Assembly: GCA_963703145.1 (NCBI GenBank)
Contig: OY969793.1
Coordinates: 806,001 to 870,000, forward strand
DNA from: Bog-756 sp963703145
Lineage (GTDB): Bacteria > Actinomycetota > Acidimicrobiia > Acidimicrobiales > RAAP-2
Direction of reading: 5' to 3'
DNA length: 64,000 bases
The notes under the pieces were generated by a model, which was not told the DNA's origin, searched no databases, and worked only from the letters and a program-made list of their open reading frames with translations. The position numbers and the translations under genes are program-made. Positions 35,203-43,859 of this stretch are shown piece by piece; the stretch's first letter is position 1; every line of letters starts with the position of its first letter.

Positions 35203-35224
35203 GCCGGGTCGGGTGCTGCCCGGC
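35203..35224. terminator. Hairpin between convergent genes
   Basis: GCCGGG/CCCGGC stem with a 10-nt loop between the propeller gene stop (35178) and the fadD17-like stop (35225). No T-run follows on the + strand. Confidence 0.4.
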
Positions 35225-36904
35225 TCAGCGTGAGGCCACCGCCTTGTCGAGGTCGTCGGCGTCGGTCTCGACCAACAGCCGGTACGGGGCGTCCTTGGCT
35301 GGGCGCCACCACACGTCCTCGCTGGAGCGCCAGCCCTCGTTGCGGAGGACGCGTTTGAGGACCTTGGTGGTGGCCGTCTGGGGCAACTCGTCGGTGATCC
35401 GCACATAGCGGGGGGCCCACTTGGTGCCGAGGTCGGACTGGGCAGCCAGGAAGTCGACGAAGCCTTCGGGATCGAAGGTGGCCCCGGGTCGGAGGAGCAG
35501 GGTGGCCATGACCTGGTCGCCCACCACGGTGTCGGGCACGGCGTAGACCGAGGCCAGCACCACATCGGGGTGTCGCTGCAAGATCCCTTCGACCGGGGCG
35601 GCAGAGAAGTTCTCGCCGTCGACCCGGAGCCAGTCGAAGTCCCGGCCGCCGAAGTAGAAGAAGTCGTCCTCGTCCCGGTAGGCCAGGTCGCCGGTCCAGT
35701 ACCAGCCGTTGCGCACCCGGGCGGCATCGGCCTCCGAGTTGCGCCAGTAGCCCTCGAAGCCCGCGCCGCCGGTCTGGCTCACGAGCTCGCCGATGGCGTC
35801 CTCGGCGTTGAGCAGCCGGCCGTTGGCGTCGAAGACGGCACACGGACACTCCTCACCGGTATCGGCGTTGACCACCATGGTGCCGGGCATGGCCCGCCCC
35901 AGCGCCCCTCTCGGGGTGTCCGGGGTGCGCTGCACCGATGCACCCCCCTCGGTCGACCCGTAGGCGTCCTGGACGCTGCAGCCGAAGCGCTCGGCGAACC
36001 GGGCCACGTCGGCCTCTGCGGCCTCGTTGCCGAAGCACCGCCGCAGGGTGTTGTCGGCGTCGTCGGGGCGCTCGGGGGTGGCCAGGATGTACGACAGCGG
36101 CTTGCCCACGTAGTTGAAGTAGGTGACGCCGTGGCGGCGGACGTCGTCAAGGAAGCCCGACGCGCTGAACCGTTCCCGCAGCACCGCCCGCGCTCCGGCG
36201 GCCAGTGCCGGGCCCCAGCCGGCCATCAGGGCGTTGGAGTGGAAGAGCGGCATGGCCAGATAGCACGCGTCGTCCTCGGTCAACTCGAACATCTGGCAGA
36301 CGATGGAGCTGATGCGGGCCAGCCGGCCCTGGGTGCAGATGCAGGCCTTGGGCGCACCCGACGTGCCCGACGTGAACAAGAGCAGGCCAAGGGACTCCTC
36401 GGTCACCTGGGTGTCGGCCTGGTCGGGGGGCGGCGCCCCGGCAACCGACGCCAGCAGCTCGCCGTAGGCAGTGGTCGGTGCCGGGCCGGATCCGCCGTGT
36501 CGGTCACCGGTGGGGTCGTCGACCACCAGGACCCGGTCGGCGGGGAGGGAGGGTCCGAGGTCGACGCCGTCGACCAGCCCGGCGTAGGCGGCGCTGGTCA
36601 CCAGTAGCTGGCACTCGGTGTGGGACAGGTCTCGGGCCAGCTCGTCCCCGCGATGGGTGGGATTGCCGCCGACCAGGACGGCACCGGCCAGAGCAGCGGC
36701 TCCCATCCAGAACACGTACTCGGGGACGTTGTCCATGAGGAGGGCCACGTGGAACGGTCCAGGCCGACGGAGAGAGGCCAGGAGCGCGGCCCGCTCAGCC
36801 TGGGCCCGGACCACCTCGTCGTGGGTCCAGGTTCGGTCGCCAAAGGTCAGGCCCACCCGGTGGTCCCCGATCCGCTGCCGGATCAGATTGTCGATGGTCT
36901 GCAT
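35225..36904 (-). CDS. fadD17: Acyl-CoA synthetase, FadD17-like steroid side-chain CoA ligase
   Basis: 559 residues, ANL superfamily. P-loop LLLFTSGTSGAPKACICTQG, GNEAAEADVARFAERFGC, DAYGSTEGGASV, the motif WYWTGDLAYRDEDDFFYFGGRDFDW and the late Lys in TTKVLKRVL are present. The run MPLFHSNALMAGW through NYVGKPLSYILATPE closely resembles mycobacterial FadD17, one of the ligases that activate partly shortened sterol side chains with ATP and CoA. It is ~55 residues longer than Mtb FadD17, mainly at the C-terminus. It is divergent from an LLM oxidoreductase across a region with a perfect KstR-like site. Confidence 0.82.
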   Translation of the reverse strand: MQTIDNLIRQRIGDHRVGLTFGDRTWTHDEVVRAQAERAALLASLRRPGPFHVALLMDNVPEYVFWMGAAALAGAVLVGGNPTHRGDELARDLSHTECQLLVTSAAYAGLVDGVDLGPSLPADRVLVVDDPTGDRHGGSGPAPTTAYGELLASVAGAPPPDQADTQVTEESLGLLLFTSGTSGAPKACICTQGRLARISSIVCQMFELTEDDACYLAMPLFHSNALMAGWGPALAAGARAVLRERFSASGFLDDVRRHGVTYFNYVGKPLSYILATPERPDDADNTLRRCFGNEAAEADVARFAERFGCSVQDAYGSTEGGASVQRTPDTPRGALGRAMPGTMVVNADTGEECPCAVFDANGRLLNAEDAIGELVSQTGGAGFEGYWRNSEADAARVRNGWYWTGDLAYRDEDDFFYFGGRDFDWLRVDGENFSAAPVEGILQRHPDVVLASVYAVPDTVVGDQVMATLLLRPGATFDPEGFVDFLAAQSDLGTKWAPRYVRITDELPQTATTKVLKRVLRNEGWRSSEDVWWRPAKDAPYRLLVETDADDLDKAVASR

Positions 36905-37002
36905 CGCTTCTGCCTGCTCCTTTGCTCAGATGACCGGCTGCCCCTCCGTGGGCCCGACAGTAGGGCACGAACGGCCCTGGCCAGCCCTGTCAGGCACAAA
37001 TC

Positions 37003-37016
37003 TGGAACGCGTTGCA
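37003..37016. promoter_or_regulatory. KstR-like operator between fadD17-like and LLM genes
   Basis: TGGAACGCGTTGCA fits TnnAACnnGTTnnA at all 8 fixed positions. It lies 99 nt upstream of fadD17-like and 65 nt upstream of the LLM gene, so it could control both. Confidence 0.5.
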
Positions 37017-37030
37017 ATTTCTCAAATTGC
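37014..37030. promoter_or_regulatory. AT-rich palindrome upstream of the LLM gene
   Basis: Perfect inverted repeat GCAATTT/AAATTGC with a 3-nt spacer in very GC-rich surroundings, overlapping the end of the KstR-like site by 3 nt and 51 nt before the LLM ATG. Likely a repressor operator. Confidence 0.5.
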
Positions 37031-37080
37031 CGTGTTACCTTGAATCCGCGTCCAGCCCGGAGCGAGAGGAGCCCTGCGCC

Positions 37081-38304
37081 ATGGAGTTCGGAGTCTTCAT
37101 CAACGGGTATCTGCCGGGGCAGGCGGCCCATGATCCCGCATGCGAGCACGAGATGCTCAAGCGGGAGATCCAGTACGTGATCGAGGCGGACAAGTACAAC
37201 TGGAAGTACGCCTGGGTGGGGGAGCACCACTCTCTGACCGAGTACAGCCACATGTCGGCTCCCGAGGTGGTCATGGGCTATCTGGCTCATGCCACCGAGC
37301 GCATCCACGTCGGGACCGGCATCATGAACCTCTCGCCGCGGGTCAACCATCCGGTGCGCTCGGCCGAGCGGGTGGCCATGCTCGACCACCTCTTCGAGGG
37401 CCGCTTCGAGTGGGGGACCGGACGGGGCGCGGGTAGCCACGAGATCGCTTCGTTCAACATCTTGGACAAGAACTCGACCAAGGCCGAGTGGAACGAGGTC
37501 ATCCACCAGATCCCACGCATGTGGGAGGAGCAGGACTACCAGTTCGAGGGCGACCACTTCACGGTGCCCTATCCACACAACATCCTCCCCAAGCCCTACC
37601 AACGCAAGGGCCACCCGCCCATCTGGGTCGGGTGCGGCAACCCCGGCACGTTCACCCAGGCCGGCGAACTCGGGATCGGTGCCATCGCCTTCAACTTCGA
37701 GCCCATCTACAACCTGAAGGGCCGGATCGAGGCCTACAAGGAGGGCATCGCCAACTGCACCGAACCCCTCGGTCAGTTCAAGAACGACAACGTGATGATG
37801 ACCAACGCCGTCATCTGCCTCAGCGACCGCAAGAAGGCCCGACAGGTCGCCCTCCGCCGGGGACGTGGCTACCTGTACTCCCTGGTGTGCAACTACCACG
37901 ACACCATCCCCCATCAAGAGGGGGTCCCGGTGTGGCCGGAGCGGCCCCACACGGTCTCCGACGAGGGGATGCTGGACTACCTCATCGAGGGCGGCTGGAT
38001 GCTGTGCGGTGATCCCGACGAGGTGGCCGAGCAGGCGGCCAAGTACCAAGACGTCGGCTGTGACCAGCTGGTGTTCGGTCTCCCATCGGACTCGTTCGAG
38101 CACGACGAGGTCCTCGAGATGCTCGAGGTGTTCGGCTCCAAGGTCATCCCCCAGTTCGACAGCGACCCGGTCCACTCGACCACCCGCTACCGCCAGACAG
38201 CCCAGCCCAAGTACCAGACGTTCAACTTCCCGGTGCCAGACATCACGGTCCACGAACTCCCGACCAACGCCATGATCCAGTTGGACGGCACCAGGAACAT
38301 GTAG
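37081..38304 (+). CDS. LLM-class flavin-dependent oxidoreductase (luciferase-like monooxygenase)
   Basis: 407 residues from ATG 37081; upstream in-frame codons overlap the palindrome and are unlikely. MEFGVFINGYLPGQAAHDP, WKYAWVGEHHSLTEYSHMS, GTGIMNLSPRVNHPVRSAERVAMLDHL, FEWGTGRGAGSHEI and HPPIWVGCGNPGTFTQAGELGIG identify a luciferase-like TIM barrel of the LLM family with the EHH motif of flavin monooxygenases. Substrate unknown; close relatives occur in actinobacterial steroid clusters, which fits the context. It ends at a strong hairpin. Confidence 0.85.
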   Translation: MEFGVFINGYLPGQAAHDPACEHEMLKREIQYVIEADKYNWKYAWVGEHHSLTEYSHMSAPEVVMGYLAHATERIHVGTGIMNLSPRVNHPVRSAERVAMLDHLFEGRFEWGTGRGAGSHEIASFNILDKNSTKAEWNEVIHQIPRMWEEQDYQFEGDHFTVPYPHNILPKPYQRKGHPPIWVGCGNPGTFTQAGELGIGAIAFNFEPIYNLKGRIEAYKEGIANCTEPLGQFKNDNVMMTNAVICLSDRKKARQVALRRGRGYLYSLVCNYHDTIPHQEGVPVWPERPHTVSDEGMLDYLIEGGWMLCGDPDEVAEQAAKYQDVGCDQLVFGLPSDSFEHDEVLEMLEVFGSKVIPQFDSDPVHSTTRYRQTAQPKYQTFNFPVPDITVHELPTNAMIQLDGTRNM

Positions 38305-38308
38305 TTGT

Positions 38309-38330
38309 CGGCCCGCCTCATGGCGGGCCG
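38309..38330. terminator. Bidirectional hairpin terminator
   Basis: Perfect 9-bp stem CGGCCCGCC/GGCGGGCCG with a TCAT loop, sitting exactly in the 30-nt gap between two convergent genes. No T-run, as is common in high-GC actinobacteria. Confidence 0.7.
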
Positions 38331-38334
38331 ATCG

Positions 38335-38967
38335 TCAGGCTGAGGGCGGACCCCAGGCGGCGACCAGCTCGTCCACGGTGGTCAGGGTGGCAATCAACGG
38401 GAAGCTGTTGTCCAACAGCGAGTCGGCGTAGGACTGCGGGATGCCGGCCACCGTGTCCCGGGGCACCACCACCGTGTAGCCCAGGTTGACCGCCTCGACC
38501 GCCAGCCCGAAGATGCCCAGGTTGACCGACACCCCGGTGGCGACCACCGTGCGGACGTCGAGGCTCCCGAGCCAGGCGTCCAGTGAGGTGCCGGTGAACG
38601 GGGAGACACCGTGCAGCCGTGAGGACACGAGGTCGCCCGGCTCAGGTCCGAGACCGGCGCACAGCTCGGTCGCCGGAGTGCCGGCCAAGAGGTGGTCCGG
38701 ATTGCGGACCATGGCGGCGATCAGCTGGCAGTTCACCGTGGAGCCGGCCCGGTCGGCCCGGAACTCCGCGGTGCAGTGGATCACCGGGACGCCCCGTGAT
38801 CGGGCGGCAGTCAATAGCCGGCTGGTGTTGGTGACCACTCCGACCTGGGCCGAGGCCTCGGCCAGCTCCGGGAAGGAGGTGAGGTCCCCGACGACCCCAC
38901 GCTGGATCTCCATGGTGAGGACCGCACACCGGTCGGATGCGGCCATCACGCTCAGGTCGACGGGCAC
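38335..38967 (-). CDS. Isochorismatase-fold protein lacking the catalytic triad
   Basis: 210 residues with the cysteine-hydrolase (isochorismatase-like) fold: RCAVLTMEIQRGVVGDL, RGVPVIHCTAEFR, LHGVSPFTGTSLDAWL, VVATGVSVNLGIFGLAVEAVNLGYTVVV and DTVAGIPQSYAD. The usual Asp of the first strand is Glu (TMEIQRG), the usual Lys before SxF is replaced by the RLHG context, and the nucleophile Cys position (VATGVxxNxC) is Gly in GVSVNLGIF. The fold seems intact, but ordinary hydrolase chemistry is not expected. It may bind a ligand or act as a partner protein. It is 30 nt downstream of fadD19-like on the same strand. Confidence 0.78.
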   Translation of the reverse strand: MPVDLSVMAASDRCAVLTMEIQRGVVGDLTSFPELAEASAQVGVVTNTSRLLTAARSRGVPVIHCTAEFRADRAGSTVNCQLIAAMVRNPDHLLAGTPATELCAGLGPEPGDLVSSRLHGVSPFTGTSLDAWLGSLDVRTVVATGVSVNLGIFGLAVEAVNLGYTVVVPRDTVAGIPQSYADSLLDNSFPLIATLTTVDELVAAWGPPSA

Positions 38968-38997
38968 GGCGGTGAGCCTAGGGGGCCGCTCGGGACG

Positions 38998-40641
38998 TCA
39001 ATGGCCCGTGGAGGTGCGCAGTCCCCCGGCATCGGACTCCTCGGGCACCTCGGCCACGATGCCGGCGGCCCAGCGGTAGTCGGGCTTGCCGCTGGGGGAC
39101 CGAACGATGGCCTCGACCACATGGAGCTGGCGGGGGACCTTGTAACCGGCGATGGCGTCGCGGCAGTGGGCCTGGATGTCCTCGAGGGTGGGGTGCTTGT
39201 CCGCCCGTGGCTGGATGATGGCAGCGACCCGCTGGCCCCAGCGCTCGTCGGGCGCACCGACGACGATGGCGTCGAACACCTCGGGGTGGGATCGGACCGC
39301 GGACTCGACCTCTTCGGGGAAGATCTTCTCCCCGCCGGAGTTGATCGACACCGATCCCCGGCCGAGCAGGGTGATGGACCCGTCCTCTTCGACGGTGGCG
39401 AAGTCGCCGGGCATCACATAGCGGACCCCGTCGATGTGGATGAACACCTCGGCGGTCTTGACCGGATCGTTGTAGTAGCCGACGGGGATGTCCCCGTAGC
39501 GGGCGATCTTGCCGATCACTCCCGAGCCTGGCTCCACGGGCTTGAGGTCCTCGTCGAATACCACGGTGTTGCCGAGGACCGACACGGTGGGCCCGCTCTT
39601 CATGGCGGTGTTGTCCTTGCCCATGGTGACCATGCCGTTGTTGCCCGACTCCGACGATCCGATGGCGTCGACGATCACGATGTCGGGGAGGTGCTTGAAG
39701 AACTCGTCCTTCACCGGGGCCGAGAACAGTGCCGCCGACGAGGTGATGGCGTAGAGCGACGACAGGTCATAGGAGGCACCGGGATCGTCCAAGGCCTCGA
39801 CCAGAGGCTTGCCCATGGCGTCACCGGTGATCATGATGGAGTTGGCCTTTTCGGACTCGACCAGGCGCCACACCTCGTGGGGGTCGAACTTGGGCACCAG
39901 GATGGTCCGGTTCCCCACGAAGCTCTGCCCCATGATCGACCACTGGGTGGCACCGTGCATGAGGGGGGCGATGGGCAACAGGGTGATCTGGCCCCCCTGG
40001 CCCTTGGCCACCATCTCGTCGGGTCGGACGATCCGGGTGTTGGTGTGGGGGTCGACCCCACCTCCGAGGGCGTAGAAGACGTCCTGGTGTCGCCACACCA
40101 CACCTTTGGGCATGCCGGTGGTGCCACCGGTGTAGAGGATGTAGTGGTCATCGTCGGACCGGGGGGCGAAGTCCCGCTCCGGGCTGCCCGCCGCCATGGC
40201 GTCCTCGAAGTTGACCGCGCCCTTGGGGGGCGCCTCGCCCGACCCGTCGTCGACGGTCACGATCAGGCGCAGGTCAGGTAGCTCCGGCAACAGTTCGCTG
40301 ACCTGGGGGCCGAACTCGGCCTGATGCACGAGCGCCACCAGATCGGCGTTGGTGAACAGGTACCGGAGTTCGTCTTTGACGTACCGGTAGTTGATGTTGA
40401 TCCACACCGCCCGGAGCTTGAACACAGCCCAGGCGGTCTCCACCCACTCGACGCTGTTGAGGGAGTAGATCCCGACATGGTCGCCGGGGCCGATGCCCTG
40501 GGCGGCGAGGAAGTGGGCCAGTCGGTTGGCCCGGGCCTCCATCTCGGCGAACGTGCGACGCTCACCGGCGGCCACCAGGTACTCCCGGTCACCGAAGGCG
40601 TCGACGGCGGCTTCGAACAGGTCAGCGAGGTTGAACGTCAT
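38998..40641 (-). CDS. fadD19: Acyl-CoA synthetase, FadD19-like steroid side-chain CoA ligase
   Basis: 547 residues from ATG 40641, almost the length of mycobacterial FadD19 (548). MTFNLADLFEAAVDAFGDRE, INYRYVKDELRYLFTNADLVALVH, YILYTGGTTGMPKGVVWRH (P-loop), DAIGSSESGNNG, RYVMPGDFATVEEDGSITLLGRGSVSINSGGEKIFPEEVE and the catalytic Lys in RSPSGKPDYRWA agree segment by segment. FadD19 activates the C26 carboxylate of cholestenoic acid made by CYP125, so this would be the step between the P450 and beta-oxidation. The frame continues upstream of 40641, but a KstR-like site lies there. Confidence 0.88.
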   Translation of the reverse strand: MTFNLADLFEAAVDAFGDREYLVAAGERRTFAEMEARANRLAHFLAAQGIGPGDHVGIYSLNSVEWVETAWAVFKLRAVWININYRYVKDELRYLFTNADLVALVHQAEFGPQVSELLPELPDLRLIVTVDDGSGEAPPKGAVNFEDAMAAGSPERDFAPRSDDDHYILYTGGTTGMPKGVVWRHQDVFYALGGGVDPHTNTRIVRPDEMVAKGQGGQITLLPIAPLMHGATQWSIMGQSFVGNRTILVPKFDPHEVWRLVESEKANSIMITGDAMGKPLVEALDDPGASYDLSSLYAITSSAALFSAPVKDEFFKHLPDIVIVDAIGSSESGNNGMVTMGKDNTAMKSGPTVSVLGNTVVFDEDLKPVEPGSGVIGKIARYGDIPVGYYNDPVKTAEVFIHIDGVRYVMPGDFATVEEDGSITLLGRGSVSINSGGEKIFPEEVESAVRSHPEVFDAIVVGAPDERWGQRVAAIIQPRADKHPTLEDIQAHCRDAIAGYKVPRQLHVVEAIVRSPSGKPDYRWAAGIVAEVPEESDAGGLRTSTGH

Positions 40642-40652
40642 CGGCCGTTCAG

Positions 40653-40666
40653 TAGAACACGTTTCC
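40653..40666. promoter_or_regulatory. KstR-like operator upstream of fadD19-like
   Basis: TAGAACACGTTTCC matches TnnAACnnGTTnnA at 7 of 8 fixed positions and lies 12-25 nt upstream of the fadD19-like ATG, where binding would block transcription. Confidence 0.45.
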
Positions 40667-40726
40667 ATTCCGGCGGCAACCAGGCCGGAGTCCGGCGGGA
40701 GGGGGCGTCCGGCCCACCGGACCTGT

Positions 40727-42750
40727 TCAGTCCAGGGTCTTTTTGACCACCGGTGCCGGCAGGGCGGCGCCGGGGAGATCCCGGTGCAGTGGGAGGCCCA
40801 GATCGAGCAGCGTCTCCCGCACCGAGGCGGCCAGCCCTGGTCCATCCAGGCCCAACTCGGAGAGGATCCTGTCCGGCTTCCCCTGGGCCAGGTAGGCACG
40901 CGGGATCCCGAGGTTCACCACCGGTGGGGCCGAGCCCAGGGGACAGCTGGCCCGGACGGCGTCGGCCAAGAACATGCCCGCTCCGCCCTGGCGGATGCCG
41001 TCCTCCGCGGTGATCACCACGCGGTGGGCCACGGCGTCGGCCACCAACTCGGGATCGGGGTGGGAGACCACCCGGGGGTCCCAGACGGTCACCGCGATGC
41101 CCTCGGCCGCCAACAGGTCGGCGGCCTCCTGGGCTGCGGTCACCATCTTGCCCACGGCCACGAGGCACACCGAGCCGTCACCGACGCGCACCCGCCGGGC
41201 GGCCAGGCCTGACCCCACCGCGCCGGGGTCTACCCAGGGTGCGGGGGTCTTGGGGAAGCGGATGAGGGAGGGACCGTCGAGGGTGAGTGCCTCGGCCAGC
41301 ATGATCTCGACCTCGGGCGCCGACGACGGTGCGAACACAGTCATCCCGGGGATGGACAGGGCCAGCGCCATGTCGAGCACGCCGTGGTGGCTGGGCCCGT
41401 CGTCCCCGGTGATTCCGGCCCGGTCGAGGACCAGCACCACGGGCAGGCCGTGCAGGCCGACGTCCAGATTGGCCTGATCGAAGGCCCGGGTGAAGAAGGT
41501 CGAGTACACCGCCACCACCGGGCGGAGCCCGGCCATGGCCATGCCGGCCGCAGCCGTCACGGCGTGCTGCTCGGCGATGCCCACGTCGGTGAAGCGCTCC
41601 GGGAAGCGAGCCTCGAACGGCAGTAGGCCGGTCGGCCCTGGCATGGCCGCCGTGATGGCCACGATGCGAGGATCGGACTCGGCCAGGCGTAGCAGGGACC
41701 GGGTGAAGGCATCGGTGAACGTGGTCACCGGCAAGTCCGCCGGGGCACCGGCGACAACCGAACCGGCCCGGGGCTGGCCCAACCCGTCGGCATGGCCATT
41801 CGACCCGGCGGGGCCGGTGGCGGACTCAAGACGCTCCTCGACGACCGCTTTGACCTTGACGTCGTGCAGCCGCTGGACATCGTCCTCTTCGGCCGGTGCG
41901 TAGCCCCGGCCCTTCTGGGTCAGGACGTGGACGACGATCGGACCGGGCCATTCTGCGGCATTGGCCAGCGCCTGTTCCACGCCGGCGACATCGTGCCCGT
42001 CGATGGGCCCGGCGTAGCGAATGCCCAGTGCCTCGAAGAACGTGTGGGGGGTGACCACCTCACGCAGGGCGCTGGTGAGCCCGTGCACACCCGAGTAGGC
42101 CAGTTCGCCGACGGCGGGGATCTCCCGGATGAGGTGGCGGAGTCGCTGGCGGGCCTGGACGTAGGCGGGGTTGAGCCGTAGGTGGGTGAGACTGAGCGAC
42201 AGCCTCGACACGGTCGGGGCGTACGAGCGGCCGTTGTCGTTGAGCACGATGAGCACCGGTGTGCCCGAGTGGCCGAGGTTGTTGAGCGCCTCGTAGGCCA
42301 TGCCGCCGGTGAGGGCACCGTCGCCCACCACGGCCACCACACGCCGGTCCGAACCCTGGAGTTCGAAAGCGCTGGCCAGACCGTGGGCGTAGCTGAGGAT
42401 GGTGGAGGCGTGACTGTTCTCCACCCAGTCGTGCTCGGACTCGGTTCGGTTGGGATAGCCCGACAGGCCGCCAGCCTGGCGCAACTGGGTGAAGGCCTCC
42501 CGGCGTCCAGTGACCAGCTTGTGCACGTAGGCCTGGTGTCCGGTGTCCCACAGCAGGACATCGCGGGGGACTCGAAGGTCCGGTGGAGGGCGAGCGTCAG
42601 TTCCACCACGCCGAGGTTGGACCCGAGGTGACCGCCGGTGGCGGTCACCGAGTCGACGATGAATGCCCGAATCTCGTCGGAGAGGAGCTCCAGCTCCTCC
42701 GGCGACAGGGAGCGGAGGTCGGCGGGACTGTCGATGTGTTCGAGGATCAT
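40727..42750 (-). CDS. dxs: 1-deoxy-D-xylulose-5-phosphate synthase, frameshifted at a G run
   Basis: ThDP enzyme joining pyruvate and glyceraldehyde-3-phosphate, the first MEP isoprenoid step. ATG 42750 starts MILEHIDSPADLRSLSPEEL, and TATGGHLGSNLGVVELTLALHRTF holds the conserved His. At 42565-42569 (five G on the + strand) the frame is lost: one more G gives SPRDVLLWDTGHQAYVHKL, and the rest is continuous (VVGDGALTGGMAYEALNN ThDP motif, VVVYSTFFTRAFDQANLD, GITGDDGPSHHGVLD). The joined protein has about 674 residues, slightly longer than usual because of an inserted linker near residue 300. dxs is normally essential and single-copy, so a base-calling error is more likely than a true mutation. 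Confidence 0.88.
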
Positions 42751-42791
42751 GGGCGCACAGGAGACCTTTCCCGTCAGGCTACCAGCGTGCA

Positions 42792-42803
42792 CGTCAGCTG
42801 ACG
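42792..42803. promoter_or_regulatory. Perfect 12-bp palindrome upstream of dxs
   Basis: CGTCAGCTGACG in the 226-nt divergent region between dxs and the AIM24-like gene, 42 nt before the dxs start. The CGTCAG half-site recurs at 46439-46453. Confidence 0.4.
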
Positions 42804-42976
42804 GTTGTCACGGGCGCCCCGCTGATGCTCGCGCCAGCCAGCCCCAGGGATGCCGGCTGGTCTGCTGGCGGGCCGGTCCTCCTACTCAGAATCCTGGCCG
42901 GCGCATGCCGTTGCGGGCAGACTACGGAGAGGATCACCGGCCGGATCGCCCGGCGTCACGGCAGTGAGGAGAACGC

Positions 42977-43732
42977 ATGCAGGTCGACATCAAAGGAACC
43001 ACCATGCCGTTGCTTGAGATGATGCTCGACCCCGGTGAGTCGGTCGTCTCGTCCCATGGCCAGCTGTCCTGGATGTCGGCGAACATGCAGCTGACCCAGA
43101 CCACGTCGGCCGGCGGCCAAAAGGGCCTCATGGGTGGTCTCAAGCGGGCCATGGGCGGGGGTGGGCTCTTCCTCACCAAGTACGAGGCCCAGGGGGGGCC
43201 CGGCATGGTGGCGTTCGCCGCCAAGCTGCCCGGCCGGATGTTCGAGATCGCCATCCAACCGGGCCAGGGGTACCTGGTCCACCGTCACGGCTGGGTGTGC
43301 GGCACCGACGGTGTGGTGCCGACGGTGGGCCTGCAGCAGACGTTCCGGGGCGGCCTCGACGGCGGGGACGGCTTCCTCCTGCAACGGCTGGAGGGCGAGG
43401 GACGGGCATGGATCGAGCTCTCCGGGGAGATCACCACCTATGAGCTGGCCGCGGGCCAATCGCTCCTGGTCCATCCCGGCCATGTCGGGCTGTTCGAGGA
43501 TCGCGTTAGCTTCACCATCACCCGGCTTCCTGGCATCAAGAACATCGCCTTCGGCGGCGACGGCTACCACCTGGTGTCCCTGACCGGGCCCGGCAACGTC
43601 TGGCTGCAGAGCATGCCGGTATCGGTGCTGGCCGAGGCCATCGCCCCCTACATGGGCCGGGCCGAGGATCATTCGGCGGTCGACGCCGGGGTGGGGGGCG
43701 TGCTCGGCGGCATCATCGGCAAGAACCTCTGA
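42977..43732 (+). CDS. AIM24-family protein (TIGR00266 type)
   Basis: 251 residues from ATG 42977 (GAGGAG just upstream). MQVDIKGTTMPLLEMMLDPGESVVSSHGQLSWM, GGGGLFLTKYEAQGGPGMVAFAAKLPGRM, and DGGDGFLLQRLEGEGRAWIELSGEIT show the beta-solenoid/jelly-roll pattern of AIM24, with a Gly-rich tail (GVGGVLGGIIGKNL). The family is widespread and may bind membranes or act in stress responses; the bacterial function is not established. It is divergent from dxs and apparently monocistronic. Confidence 0.85.
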   Translation: MQVDIKGTTMPLLEMMLDPGESVVSSHGQLSWMSANMQLTQTTSAGGQKGLMGGLKRAMGGGGLFLTKYEAQGGPGMVAFAAKLPGRMFEIAIQPGQGYLVHRHGWVCGTDGVVPTVGLQQTFRGGLDGGDGFLLQRLEGEGRAWIELSGEITTYELAAGQSLLVHPGHVGLFEDRVSFTITRLPGIKNIAFGGDGYHLVSLTGPGNVWLQSMPVSVLAEAIAPYMGRAEDHSAVDAGVGGVLGGIIGKNL

Positions 43733-43859
43733 ACCGGATCCCCGCCACCGGGTTGCTTCCCCTTCGTGAACAGGCTCTCACCGAGCGTGGCGCCCGGCTC
43801 GTGGTCCCTTCAGCTGCGCACTACCGTTGCACCCCGGGACAGGGAAAGGCGGGCAGTGG

